In this document: piece by piece, positions 49,033 to 57,604 of the stretch
Layout of the letters: every line of letters starts with the position of its first letter
Numbering within the stretch: position 1 is the first letter of the stretch
Assembly (NCBI RefSeq): GCF_042650885.1
Contig: NZ_JBHSBU010000001.1
Coordinates: 3,224,001-3,288,000 of the forward strand
Direction of reading: 5' to 3'
Length of the DNA: 64,000 bases
DNA from: Chitinimonas_A lacunae
GTDB taxonomy: Bacteria; Pseudomonadota; Gammaproteobacteria; Burkholderiales; Chitinimonadaceae
The notes under the pieces: model-generated
Seen by the model: the letters and a program-made list of their open reading frames with translations, nothing else
Told to the model about the DNA's origin: nothing
Databases searched by the model: none
Made by a program: the position numbers and the translations under genes

Positions 49033-50118
49033 ATGTCCGCCCATCCGCAAGACAAGAAGTTCTCCCCCGAGCGCCAGAGCGCTTTCGCGGCCCGCTACGA
49101 AGCGCAGAAGATCGCCTTTGCGCCGGTGGTATTCCAATGCGTGCGCTATGCCTGGAAGCGCGGTGTGCTACAGGCACTGGCCGAGGCGGGCGAGCAGGGC
49201 CGCAGCGTGGAGGAGCTGGCCGCCGCCGGCCGCTGGAGCGCCTATGCCCTCAAAGTGGTGCTGGAAACCTGTCTGTCGGCCGGGGTGGTGACACTCAAGG
49301 CCGGCCGCTACCAGCTCGACAAGGCCGGCTACTGCGTGCTCAGCGATGAAATGACCCAGGTCAATTTCAATTTCATCAACGATGTCTGCTATCTCGGGCT
49401 GTTCGAGCTGGAGCGCTCGCTCGACGAGCAAACGCCGCATGGCCTCAAGGCCCTGGGCGACTGGCCCACGCTCTATCAGGGTCTGGCCGAGCTGACCGAG
49501 CCGGCCCGCACCAGTTGGTTTGCCTTCGACCATCTGTATTCGGACACCTCGTTCCCGACCATCCTGCCCGATGTGTTCGCCACCCAGCCGCGCCGGCTGC
49601 TCGATATCGGTGCCAATACCGGCAAATTCAGCCTGGCGGCGCTGGGCTACGATGCCCAGGTGGAACTCCATCTGATCGACCTGCCGCAGCAGCTTGCCGT
49701 GGCCGATGCCAATCTGACCGAAGCGGGGGTACGCGGTCGTGCCCAACTGCATCCCTTCGATATGCTGGCGCTCAAGGAGCCGTTCCCGGGCCAGATGGAT
49801 CTGATCTGGATGAGCCAGTTCCTGTCCTGCTTTAGTGAGTCAGTAATTTTTAATATATTGAATCATGCCGCACAGGCACTTGCGCCTTCTGGGCAGATTT
49901 TGATTATGGATACCTTCTGGGACCGCCAGCGCTACGATATTGCGGCCTATTGCCTGATCAATACCTCGCCGTATTTCACCGCGATGGCCAGCGGCAACAG
50001 CAAGGTATACGAGAGCGGCGACTATATCCGTCTGGCCGAGGCGGCCGGTCTCAAGCTGGTGACGGTGCGCGATGGCATCGGTTATTGCCACTCGCTGCTG
50101 CGTTTTGCCCGGGCCTGA
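49033..50118 (+). CDS. SAM-dependent O-methyltransferase
   Basis: 361 residues. An N-terminal winged-helix dimerisation part (residues 20-100; SVEELAAAGRWSAYALKVVLETCLSAG) precedes a Rossmann domain with the SAM motif RLLDIGANTGKFSLAALG and HLIDLPQQLAVADAN. This is the O-methyltransferase family 2 layout. It may methylate the phenolic head of the pigment. ATG 49033 sits one base after the exporter stop. Codons at about 49833-49870 are AT-rich (CFSESVIFNILNHAAQA), unlike the surroundings. Confidence 0.85.
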   Translation: MSAHPQDKKFSPERQSAFAARYEAQKIAFAPVVFQCVRYAWKRGVLQALAEAGEQGRSVEELAAAGRWSAYALKVVLETCLSAGVVTLKAGRYQLDKAGYCVLSDEMTQVNFNFINDVCYLGLFELERSLDEQTPHGLKALGDWPTLYQGLAELTEPARTSWFAFDHLYSDTSFPTILPDVFATQPRRLLDIGANTGKFSLAALGYDAQVELHLIDLPQQLAVADANLTEAGVRGRAQLHPFDMLALKEPFPGQMDLIWMSQFLSCFSESVIFNILNHAAQALAPSGQILIMDTFWDRQRYDIAAYCLINTSPYFTAMASGNSKVYESGDYIRLAEAAGLKLVTVRDGIGYCHSLLRFARA

Positions 50119-50120
50119 GC

Positions 50121-50687
50121 GTGAGCCGTCGTCTACTGCCACTCGCCCTGGCGCTGGCCCTGACGGCCTGTAGCGAACCGACGCCCAGCGATCCGCTGCC
50201 GCGCCCCACGCTGGCCCCGGCCGAGTTCGGCGCGAGCGTGAGCCTTGCGCAGCGGCTCAGCGTCGAGCGGCTCGATGGCCAGGGTGCGGCCCGGGTGCTC
50301 GACGCGCTGCTGGAAATCGACGCGAATTCGGTGCGGCTGGTCGGACTGGCACTGGGTCAGCGCGTACTGCGGCTTGAGTGGGATGGCCGGCAACTCCAGA
50401 GCGAGCGCCATCCGCTGCTGCCCGGCGAGGTCGATCCGGCCCGGGTGCTGCGCGATGTGCAGCTGGCCTACTGGCCGACCGCCGCGCTCAAGGCCGCGCT
50501 GCCGCCGGGCTGGACCCTGCTCGACAATGGCCGTGAGCGGCAGTTGCTCCAGGGTCGCGCCATTGGGCTGATCGTGCGCTATCCGGGCGAGCCGCGCTGG
50601 CAAGGCCGGGTCGAGCTGGAAAACCGCCTTGAAGGCTATCGCCTGTCGATCGAATCCCTCCCTCAGACTTCGGAGTCCCAGCCATGA
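50121..50687 (+). CDS. Outer-membrane lipoprotein of the aryl polyene cluster (DUF3261 type)
   Basis: 188 residues. The lipoprotein signal MSRRLLPLALALALTAC puts lipidated Cys at position 17. The mature part (VLDALLEIDANSVRLVGLALGQRVLRLEWDG and LLPGEVDPARVLRDVQLAYWP) is typical of DUF3261 lipoproteins that accompany the LolA-like and MMPL genes. It probably helps to insert the pigment in the outer membrane. GTG 50121 begins two bases after the methyltransferase stop; the stop overlaps the next start (ATGA). Confidence 0.82.
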   Translation: MSRRLLPLALALALTACSEPTPSDPLPRPTLAPAEFGASVSLAQRLSVERLDGQGAARVLDALLEIDANSVRLVGLALGQRVLRLEWDGRQLQSERHPLLPGEVDPARVLRDVQLAYWPTAALKAALPPGWTLLDNGRERQLLQGRAIGLIVRYPGEPRWQGRVELENRLEGYRLSIESLPQTSESQP

Positions 50688-51874
50688 GTGCGATCCCGGT
50701 CTATCTCAACCAGCTTGGCCTGGTCTGCGCCCTGGGCGCCGGCCGGACGGCAGTGCGCGAAGCGCTGTTTGCCCCGGCACCGGGCGGTGTGGCCGAGCGT
50801 GCAGGCGTGTTGCCCGGACGGCTGCTCCATCTGGGCAGCGTGACGGCGCCGCTGGCCGATCTGGCGCCCGTGCCGCCGACCCTGCGCAGCCGCAACAATG
50901 CGCTGCTGCTGACGGCGCTGGAGGAAATCCGGCCCGAGGTCGATGCGGCCCTGGCCCGCTTTGGTGCCGATCGGGTGGCGGTGGTGATCGGCACCAGCAC
51001 CTCCGGCATCGGCGAGAGCGAGGCGGCCATTGCTGCGCAGCAACGCTCGGGCGTCTTGCCGGCCGAGTTCCATGTGGCGATGCAGGAAATGGGGTCACCC
51101 GCGATGCTGCTGAGCGGGCTTCTTGGCTGTAGCGGCCCGGCGCTGGTGATTTCCACCGCCTGTTCATCGAGCGCCAAGGCGCTCGCCAGCGGCGCGCGGC
51201 TGCTGCGGGCAGGTCTGTGCGACGCCGTGGTGGTAGGTGGGGCCGATTCGCTGTGCCGCTTTACCGTGGCGGGCTTTGCGGCGCTCGAATCGGTCAGCGA
51301 TGCCCGCTGCAATCCGATGAGCGTCAACCGCTGCGGCATCAATATCGGCGAGGCGGCAGCGCTGTTTCTGCTGACGCGCGAGCCGGGGCCGGTGCGGCTG
51401 GCCGGCTGGGGCGAGTCGTCCGATGCCTACCATATCTCGGCGCCCGAGCCGAGCGGCCGTGGCGCCAGCGCGGCAATGTGCGCAGCGCTCGACCGGGCCG
51501 GGCTGGCGCCGGCCCGGATCGACTACGTCAATCTGCATGGCACGGCCACGCCGCATAACGATGCGATGGAAAGCCTGGCGGTCCACCAGTTGTTCGGTGC
51601 CGCGACGGCGGCCAGTTCGACCAAGCCGCTGACCGGCCATACGCTCGGGGCGGCCGGGGCCTTGGAGGCCGCGCTGTGCTGGCTGGCGCTGACCGACAAT
51701 CCGGACGGGCTGTTGCCGCCGCACTGGTGGGACGGCGCGGCCGACCCGGCCGTGGCGCCCCTGGGTCTGGTGGCACCGGGTGCCCGGCTGGGCCGGCCGC
51801 TTGACTATGCGCTCAGTAATTCGTTTGCGTTCGGCGGCAGCAATGCCGCTCTGGTGTTGGGAAGGGAAGCGTGA
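50684..51874 (+). CDS. apeO: Beta-ketoacyl-ACP synthase (ApeO type)
   Basis: 396 residues. The nucleophile is Cys160 in ISTACSSSAKA; His285 is in HGTATPHND; Lys314 and His319 are in SSTKPLTGHTLGAAGALEA; NSFAFGGSNAAL closes the fold. All catalytic residues are present. With the chain-length-factor-like protein at the start of the cluster it is expected to form the KS-CLF pair that extends the polyene chain. Start overlaps the lipoprotein stop. Confidence 0.9.
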   Translation: MSAIPVYLNQLGLVCALGAGRTAVREALFAPAPGGVAERAGVLPGRLLHLGSVTAPLADLAPVPPTLRSRNNALLLTALEEIRPEVDAALARFGADRVAVVIGTSTSGIGESEAAIAAQQRSGVLPAEFHVAMQEMGSPAMLLSGLLGCSGPALVISTACSSSAKALASGARLLRAGLCDAVVVGGADSLCRFTVAGFAALESVSDARCNPMSVNRCGINIGEAAALFLLTREPGPVRLAGWGESSDAYHISAPEPSGRGASAAMCAALDRAGLAPARIDYVNLHGTATPHNDAMESLAVHQLFGAATAASSTKPLTGHTLGAAGALEAALCWLALTDNPDGLLPPHWWDGAADPAVAPLGLVAPGARLGRPLDYALSNSFAFGGSNAALVLGREA

Positions 51875-52338
51875 TGGAACAGCGGATCGATGAAGCAATC
51901 GACCGTATCGTGCCCCATGGCGGCGCCATGTCCTTGCTCGACCGGCCGCTGGCTGGCGGCGACGACTGGTTGCGCGCTGAAGTGACCATCCGCCCCGACA
52001 GCCTGTTCTTTGACGGGCGCGGGGTCGGTGGCTGGGTCGGGGTGGAATATATGGCGCAGGCGGTGGCCGCCTGGGCCGGTTGGCGGGCGCGTCTGCGCGG
52101 TGAGGCACCGCGTATCGGTTTTCTGCTCGGTACGCGCCGCTATGAATGCAGCCGGCCCTGCTTTGTGGCCGGCGAGGTGCTCAATGTGACGGTGCGGCGC
52201 GAATTCCAGGCCGACAACGGCCTGGGGCAGTTCGACTGTCGGATCGAGATCGATGGCGTGACGGTGGCCAATGCGGCGCTGACGGTGTTCGAGCCGCAGG
52301 ATGCCGAGACATTTCTGAAGGGTAGTGGCAATGAGTGA
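51874..52338 (+). CDS. apeP: Hot-dog dehydratase (ApeP type)
   Basis: 154 residues. IDRIVPHGGAMSLLDRPLAGGDDWLRAEVTI then FFDGRGVGGWVGVEYMAQAVAAWAGW are the FabA/FabZ-like pattern of ApeP, with His in PHGGAM as a catalytic candidate. ApeP pairs with the ApeI-type domain for the trans double bonds of the polyene; here that partner is fused to the AMP-ligase. ATG 51874 is preferred to GTG 51871 and overlaps the stop of the ketosynthase. Confidence 0.85.
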   Translation: MEQRIDEAIDRIVPHGGAMSLLDRPLAGGDDWLRAEVTIRPDSLFFDGRGVGGWVGVEYMAQAVAAWAGWRARLRGEAPRIGFLLGTRRYECSRPCFVAGEVLNVTVRREFQADNGLGQFDCRIEIDGVTVANAALTVFEPQDAETFLKGSGNE

Positions 52339-53062
52339 CAAAACCATCCTGGTGACGGGATCGAGCCGAGGCATCGGCCGCGCCATCGCGCTGCGGCTGG
52401 CCCGCGATGGCTACGACGTGGTGCTGCATTGCCGCAGCGGCCGCGCCGAGGCCGAGGCCGTGGCGGCGGAAATCCGCGAGATCGGCCGTGCAACGCGCAT
52501 CCTCCAGTTCGATGTGGCCAACCGCACGGCCGCCGCCGAGGCGCTGCTGGCCGATGTTGAGGCGCACGGCTGCTACTACGGCGTGGTCTGCAACGCCGGC
52601 ATCGCCCGCGACAACGCCTTCCCGGCCATGCCGGCCGAGGAGTGGGATGCGGTGATCCATACCAATCTGGACGGCTTTTACAATGTGCTCCATCCGCTGA
52701 CCATGCCGCTGGTGCGGCGCAGAAAGCCCGGACGCATCGTTACGCTGTCTTCGGTGTCGGGCCTGATGGGCAATCGCGGCCAGGTCAATTACAGTGCGGC
52801 CAAGGCCGGCATCATCGGCGCCACCAAGGCGCTGGCGGTGGAACTGGCCAGCCGGAACATCACGGTCAATTGCGTGGCGCCCGGCCTGATCGATACCGAG
52901 ATGGTCGAGCCGCAGGTGCTCGAAGAGGCGCTCAAGATGATCCCGGCCAAACGGATGGGCCGGCCCGAGGAAGTGGCGGCCACGGTCAGCTTCCTGATGA
53001 GCGAAGACGCCGCCTATATCACGCGGCAAGTGATCTCGGTGAATGGAGGGATGATCGGATGA
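52331..53062 (+). CDS. apeQ: 3-ketoacyl-ACP reductase (ApeQ, FabG-like)
   Basis: 243 residues. NADPH-binding TGSSRGIGRAIAL, NAGIARDNAFPAM (the family NAG motif), catalytic Ser in SSVSGLMGNRG and Y-x3-K in NYSAAKAGIIG identify an SDR-type ketoreductase. It reduces each 3-keto group during chain growth. ATG 52331, after AAGGGTAG, overlaps the dehydratase gene by eight bases; its stop overlaps the last ketosynthase start (ATGA). Confidence 0.92.
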   Translation: MSDKTILVTGSSRGIGRAIALRLARDGYDVVLHCRSGRAEAEAVAAEIREIGRATRILQFDVANRTAAAEALLADVEAHGCYYGVVCNAGIARDNAFPAMPAEEWDAVIHTNLDGFYNVLHPLTMPLVRRRKPGRIVTLSSVSGLMGNRGQVNYSAAKAGIIGATKALAVELASRNITVNCVAPGLIDTEMVEPQVLEEALKMIPAKRMGRPEEVAATVSFLMSEDAAYITRQVISVNGGMIG

Positions 53063-54288
53063 AGCGCGTTGTCGTCACCGGGGTCGGTGCCATCAGTCCG
53101 CTGGGACATGATTGGGAAACGGTCGAAGCCAATCTGCGTGCCGGCCGCAATGCTGTCCAGGTCATGAACGAGTGGGCGGTCTACGACGGTCTGCATACCC
53201 GACTCGGCGCGCCGGCCGCGCCGTTCGAACTGCCGGCCGATACCTATCACCGCAAGAACACCCGCAGCATGGGCCGGGTCGCGCTGATGGCGACCCGAGC
53301 AAGCGAGCTGGCGCTGATCGACGCCGGACTGTTGGGTGATCCGCTGCTCAAGAGCGGCGAGATGGGCATCGCTTACGGTTCGTCCTCGGGCACCCCCTCG
53401 AACATGGGCGACTTTGGCCGGATGATCGTCGAGAAAACCGTCGAAGGCATCACCGCCACCACCTATATCCGCATGATGGCCCATACGGCGGCGGTCAATA
53501 TGGGGGTGTTCTTCGGCATCACCGGCCGGATCATCACCACCTCGAGCGCCTGCACCTCGGGCAGCCAGGGCTTGGGTTATGCCTATGAGGCGATCCAGTC
53601 GGGCCGTCAGGTGGCAATGCTGGCCGGCGGTGCCGAGGAACTGGATGCCACCGAAGCCGCCGTGTTCGACACCCTGTTTGCCACCAGCGTCAAATACAAC
53701 GACCAGCCCGAACTGTCGCCCCGCCCGTTCGATGCCGAGCGCGACGGTCTGGTGCTGGGCGAGGGCGCCTGCACCTTCGTGCTCGAAGAGTACGAACACG
53801 CCAAGGCGCGCGGTGCCCGGATCTACGCCGAAATCATCGGCTACGGCACCAATAGCGACGGCCGCCATGTGACCCAGCCCAATGCCGAGACGATGGCCGT
53901 GGCGATGCGGCTGGCGCTGCGCGATGCGGGGCTGGCGCCGTCCGATATTCCCTACGTCAATGCCCACGGCACGGCGACCGACCATGGCGACGTGGCAGAA
54001 ACCCAGGCGACCCAGTCGGTCTTCGGTGAAAAGGTGGCGATCTCCTCGCTCAAGAGCTACATGGGCCATACGCTCGGCGCCTGCGGCGCGCTCGAAGCCT
54101 GGATGACCATCCAGATGATGCACAAAGGCTGGTTCTCGCCCACCCTCAACCTCAAAACCGTCGATCCGCGCTGCGGCCAGCTCGACTATATCGTCGATGG
54201 CGGCCGGCAGATCGAGACTGAACTGGTGATGAGCAATAACTTCGCCTTCGGTGGAATCAATACCTCGCTGATCTTCAAGCGGATGTAA
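53059..54288 (+). CDS. apeR: Beta-ketoacyl-ACP synthase (ApeR, FabF-like)
   Basis: 409 residues. Cys165 is in ITTSSACTSGSQG, His303 in NAHGTATDHGD and His337 in SYMGHTLGACGALEA, giving the complete FabF-type triad. In aryl polyene systems this second ketosynthase is thought to carry out an early or distinct elongation. It is the last gene of the cluster; a terminator lies 40 bases downstream. Start at ATG 53059 follows GGAGGG, overlapping the reductase stop. Confidence 0.92.
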   Translation: MKRVVVTGVGAISPLGHDWETVEANLRAGRNAVQVMNEWAVYDGLHTRLGAPAAPFELPADTYHRKNTRSMGRVALMATRASELALIDAGLLGDPLLKSGEMGIAYGSSSGTPSNMGDFGRMIVEKTVEGITATTYIRMMAHTAAVNMGVFFGITGRIITTSSACTSGSQGLGYAYEAIQSGRQVAMLAGGAEELDATEAAVFDTLFATSVKYNDQPELSPRPFDAERDGLVLGEGACTFVLEEYEHAKARGARIYAEIIGYGTNSDGRHVTQPNAETMAVAMRLALRDAGLAPSDIPYVNAHGTATDHGDVAETQATQSVFGEKVAISSLKSYMGHTLGACGALEAWMTIQMMHKGWFSPTLNLKTVDPRCGQLDYIVDGGRQIETELVMSNNFAFGGINTSLIFKRM

Positions 54289-54326
54289 TGGCGGGCTGGG
54301 ATGCCGCCATCGACTTCCTCAATCAG

Positions 54327-54358
54327 AACGGCTCGCCAACAGGTGAGCCGTTTTATTT
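54327..54358 (+). terminator. Intrinsic terminator of the aryl polyene operon
   Basis: AACGGCTC (54327-54334) pairs with GAGCCGTT (54345-54352), followed by TTATTTT. It lies about 40 bases after the last ketosynthase stop and closes the 16-kb transcription unit. Confidence 0.9.
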
Positions 54359-54847
54359 TGTGGGTCCGGGCTGAAGTCAGCGGAGCAGGACAATCATTGA
54401 CCAATCAGACAGGCTCTCCGATATTGCCCCAAGTGTCCTCTCATCAATAACACGGGTAGAGAATAAAACCTTCCTTGAATTGCCTGGAGATGGATAGATA
54501 CCTTTTCTCCGATCAATAACAGAATTGGCAGGGATTTTTCCTTGACACATGTTTATCTGATCGGCAGGGAGAGTGGCTTGAATAATATGGCTGGAGCTTT
54601 GGGATGATTCAGCGCTTGATCAATTTTTCTGTTGATCAAGTGAAAGACCGGAGAGGGATGGGATAAGTCGTTCAGAGTTTTCCCCTTATCTAGTGGTTCA
54701 ATAGAACGAAATGCATTGTGTGCCAGATAAAATACCTGGTTTTCGGTCTATGCGATTGGCAGGCCAGCGCACGAGGCTTGACGCTCGCTGGCGCTTCCCG
54801 CCAGACTTCGCCCGCTTGTTTTTGGTTTGCTATTAAGGAAATTCATC
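54359..54847. other. AT-rich intergenic region with TTGATCAA boxes
   Basis: About 490 bases without a gene. Two identical palindromic 8-mers TTGATCAA lie at 54616-54623 and 54632-54639, 16 bases apart, and together form a nine-base perfect hairpin CTTGATCAA/TTGATCAAG. They may be a regulator site upstream of the small secreted proteins. No tRNA or ORF was recognised. Confidence 0.5.
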
Positions 54848-55243
54848 ATGAAGCAGATTTTGATTGCCGCTAGCATTGCTTTGCTTGCTTCGACCACGGC
54901 CTTGGCCCGTCAGGCTCCACTGGTCGAACCGCCCCGCGTGGCCCTTTCCACCCAGACCGCCGAGCAGGTGCGCGGCTATATCGTCAACGGCGCCCGCACC
55001 CTGGGCTGGACCGTGGTGAGCGAGAAGGATGGTCAGGTAACGCTCAAGTTCAATAAGCAGAACAAGCACGAAGTCGTGATCAACGCCGATTACGACGCCA
55101 AGGGTTACCAACTGCGTTATGTCAGCAGCAGCAATATGAATTTCGAAGAAGCCAACGGTCAGCGTGAAATCCACCCCAACTACAACCGGTGGATCAACAA
55201 CCTGATCAAGCGCATCGGTGAAGCGCAGACGATGGCGCAATAA
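54848..55243 (+). CDS. Small secreted protein of unknown function
   Basis: 131 residues. Signal peptide MKQILIAASIALLASTTALA, then a mature part of about 110 residues with AEQVRGYIVNGARTLGWTVVSEKDGQVTLKFNKQNKHEVVINADYD and SNMNFEEANGQREIHPNYNRWINNL. This looks like a compact alpha-beta periplasmic domain recurring as a small lipoprotein or periplasmic protein in betaproteobacteria; the family name is not known to me. AAGGAAA precedes ATG 54848. It is followed 60 bases later by another small secreted protein in the same direction. Confidence 0.75.
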   Translation: MKQILIAASIALLASTTALARQAPLVEPPRVALSTQTAEQVRGYIVNGARTLGWTVVSEKDGQVTLKFNKQNKHEVVINADYDAKGYQLRYVSSSNMNFEEANGQREIHPNYNRWINNLIKRIGEAQTMAQ

Positions 55244-55302
55244 GCGTCGATTCACCGGGCCGACTCTCGACCCAACCATTCACTCAGGCAGGAGAAAGCA
55301 CC

Positions 55303-55743
55303 ATGACTAAAAAACTGTTCGTTCTGGCCGTCGCGGCCGGCATGCTGAGCGCCCCGGCGCTGGCGCGTGACACCGTGCTGCATATTCCGCTCGCCGCTGT
55401 ACTGGAAATGCCCGAAGCGAAGGAAAAGCTCGACGGCTCGGTGAAGTTCTTCCTGGCTGGTCAAAAGACCCCCAAGGTGCTGCAAAAGCTCGGTGAGGAT
55501 GTGTCCAACCCGAAAACCAACGGCATGGGCAAAAGTGACGAATTCGGCTGCAAATGGGCGGCCCTGTCGGCACTGATCAATTTCCAGGAATCGGCCAAGC
55601 GCAATGGCGCCAATGCCGTGGTGGATATCGTCAGCTACTACAAGAAGAACGAAACCAAGAGTGACACCACCTTTGAATGTCACGCCGGCACTTTTGTGAT
55701 CGGCGTTGCCCTCAAGGGCCAATACGCCAAGATCGCCAATTAA
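55303..55743 (+). CDS. Small secreted protein, RcsF/YbjQ-like fold (often misnamed excinuclease subunit)
   Basis: 146 residues with signal peptide MTKKLFVLAVAAGMLSAPALA. The mature part contains SDEFGCKWAALSALINFQESAKRNGANAVVDIVSYYKKNET and FECHAGTFVIGVALKG, with two Cys likely bonded. The A-x-x-x-GANAVVDI pattern occurs in RcsF- and YbjQ-like folds, and close homologues are often annotated as excinuclease ATPase subunit by mistake. CAGGAGA precedes the ATG. Likely co-transcribed with the preceding gene; terminator follows. Confidence 0.78.
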   Translation: MTKKLFVLAVAAGMLSAPALARDTVLHIPLAAVLEMPEAKEKLDGSVKFFLAGQKTPKVLQKLGEDVSNPKTNGMGKSDEFGCKWAALSALINFQESAKRNGANAVVDIVSYYKKNETKSDTTFECHAGTFVIGVALKGQYAKIAN

Positions 55744-55761
55744 ACGGCCTTCGGTTTGCCA

Positions 55762-55796
55762 GACGCCCCGCTTCGACAGCGGGGCGCTGTTTTTCT
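55762..55796 (+). terminator. Intrinsic terminator after the small secreted proteins
   Basis: CGCCCCGCT (55764-55772) pairs with AGCGGGGCG (55778-55786), loop TCGAC, then CTGTTTTTCTT. The T-run begins three bases after the stem. Confidence 0.85.
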
Positions 55797-55924
55797 TCGG
55801 ACAGTGAAATCGAGCAGAAGGTGGATCCCGGATATTTTGCCTGAATCCATGCTCATCACTGATGTAGGTGTCCCCATTGTTTGGGGCATTGTTTTTTATA
55901 TTTAAAAGCCAATACAAAGAAGCT

Positions 55925-55954
55925 AAAAAGCCCCGCATCATTGCGGGGCTTTTC
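55925..55954 (-). terminator. Intrinsic terminator of rng
   Basis: Minus strand: AAAAGCCCCGCA, loop ATGA, TGCGGGGCTTTTT. The stem is perfect and symmetric and can end transcripts from both directions. It is 25 bases past the rng stop. Confidence 0.9.
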
Positions 55955-55978
55955 TGTGTCGGTAACAGCGATCCATCG

Positions 55979-57436
55979 CTACACCAGAATCACATCAAAC
56001 TGTTCCTGGGTATAAGCCGACTCGACCTGCAGGGAAATCGGCTTGCCGATAAAGTCGGCCAGCATGGCCAGATTGGCCGATTCCTCGTCGAGAAACATAT
56101 CGATTACCGATTGGGAGCCAAGAATCCGGTATTCCTTGGCATTGAACTGGCGCGCCTCGCGCAGGATTTCGCGCAGCACCTCGTAACACACCGTCTGGGC
56201 GGTCTTGATTTCACCGCGGCCCTGGCAGGTCGGGCAGGTCTCGCACAGCACATGAGCGAGGCTCTCGCGTGTGCGCTTGCGGGTGATTTCGACCAGACCG
56301 AGGCTGGTAAAGCCGGACACGGTGATCTTGGTGCGATCCTTGCCAAGCGCTTTTTGCAGCTCGTGCAGCACCTGCTGGCGGTGCTCCTCGTTATCCATGT
56401 CGATGAAGTCGACGATGATGATGCCGCCGAGATTGCGCAGCCGGAGCTGGCGGGCGATCACCTGGGTGGCTTCGAGGTTGGTCTTGAAGATCGTATCGTC
56501 GAACGAACGGGTGCCGACAAAGCCGCCCGTATTGACGTCGATGGTGGTCATCGCCTCGGTCTGGTCGATGATCAGGTAGCCGCCGAACTTCAGATTGACC
56601 CGCCGCGCCAGCGCCCGCTCGATTTCGGCTTCGACGCCGTGCATCTCGAACAGCGGCCGTTCGCCCAGATAATGCTCGATTCGTGGTGCCACATTGGCGA
56701 CGAACTGGGCGGCGAATTCGCTCATGCGCTGGAAGGTTTCCCGCGAATCCACCACCACCTTGAGCGTCTCGGCATTGACGATATCGCGCAAGACGCGCTG
56801 CGGCAGGCTCAGATCCTGATACAGCACCGATTCGGGCGGCAAGGTGCGCGATTTCTGCCGGATATCGGCCCAGATCCGGTTGAGATAGTCGATATCGGCG
56901 CGCAATTCCTCGTCGGTGGCGTGCTCGGCCGAAGTGCGGATGATATAGCCGCCATGCTGGTCGCCATCGGGCAACAGCTTCAACAGCCGTTCACGCAGAT
57001 GCTCGCGGCCTTCGCCGTGCTCGATCCGCTGCGAGATGCCGATATGGTGCTCCTGCGGCAGAAACACCAGAAAACGGCCAGCGATGCTGATCTGGGTCGA
57101 TAGCCGGGCGCCCTTGCTGCCGATCGGGTCCTTGATCACCTGCACCACCACCGCCTGACCCTCGAACATCAAGCGTTCGATCCGCTGCGGCTCGCTCGGG
57201 TGCTGGCGCTGCTCGATCACATCGGCGATATGCAGAAAGGCCGCCCGCTCCAGCCCGATCTCGATAAAGGCCGATTGCATCCCGGGCAATACCCGTTTCA
57301 CCGTGCCCAGATAGATATTGCCCACGATGCCGCGCGCCGCGCTGCGCTCGATATGGATCTCCTGCACCACGCCTTCCTCGGTGACAGCGACGCGGGTTTC
57401 CTGGGGGGTGACGTTGATGAGGATGTGTTCTTTCAT
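55979..57436 (-). CDS. rng: Ribonuclease G
   Basis: 485 residues (E. coli RNase G 489). It begins MKEHILINVTPQETRVAV, has an S1-like RNA-binding region (GNIYLGTVKRVLPGMQSAFIEIGLERAAFLHIAD), catalytic acidic residues in IIIVDFIDMDNEEHR and a zinc-link CPTCQGRG near the C-terminus. It processes 16S rRNA 5' ends and many mRNAs in the cytoplasm. No long RNase E-type scaffold is present. Convergent with the small secreted proteins. The neighbouring gene upstream (holA) is 170 bases away. Confidence 0.94.
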   Translation of the reverse strand: MKEHILINVTPQETRVAVTEEGVVQEIHIERSAARGIVGNIYLGTVKRVLPGMQSAFIEIGLERAAFLHIADVIEQRQHPSEPQRIERLMFEGQAVVVQVIKDPIGSKGARLSTQISIAGRFLVFLPQEHHIGISQRIEHGEGREHLRERLLKLLPDGDQHGGYIIRTSAEHATDEELRADIDYLNRIWADIRQKSRTLPPESVLYQDLSLPQRVLRDIVNAETLKVVVDSRETFQRMSEFAAQFVANVAPRIEHYLGERPLFEMHGVEAEIERALARRVNLKFGGYLIIDQTEAMTTIDVNTGGFVGTRSFDDTIFKTNLEATQVIARQLRLRNLGGIIIVDFIDMDNEEHRQQVLHELQKALGKDRTKITVSGFTSLGLVEITRKRTRESLAHVLCETCPTCQGRGEIKTAQTVCYEVLREILREARQFNAKEYRILGSQSVIDMFLDEESANLAMLADFIGKPISLQVESAYTQEQFDVILV

Positions 57437-57604
57437 AGCGGGTCGTCGGCGGTCAGTCGGGTCCGGAGGCGGTTCAGGGAGGACGGTCGGGCGGCCTCGA
57501 GAGGGCGATATTCAATGATTAGGACAAATGAATGCAAGACTCCTGGCGGTGAAATATAAAAAATAAACTTTTTGCGTCAGAATCCTGCAAAATGGCGCCA
57601 TCGA

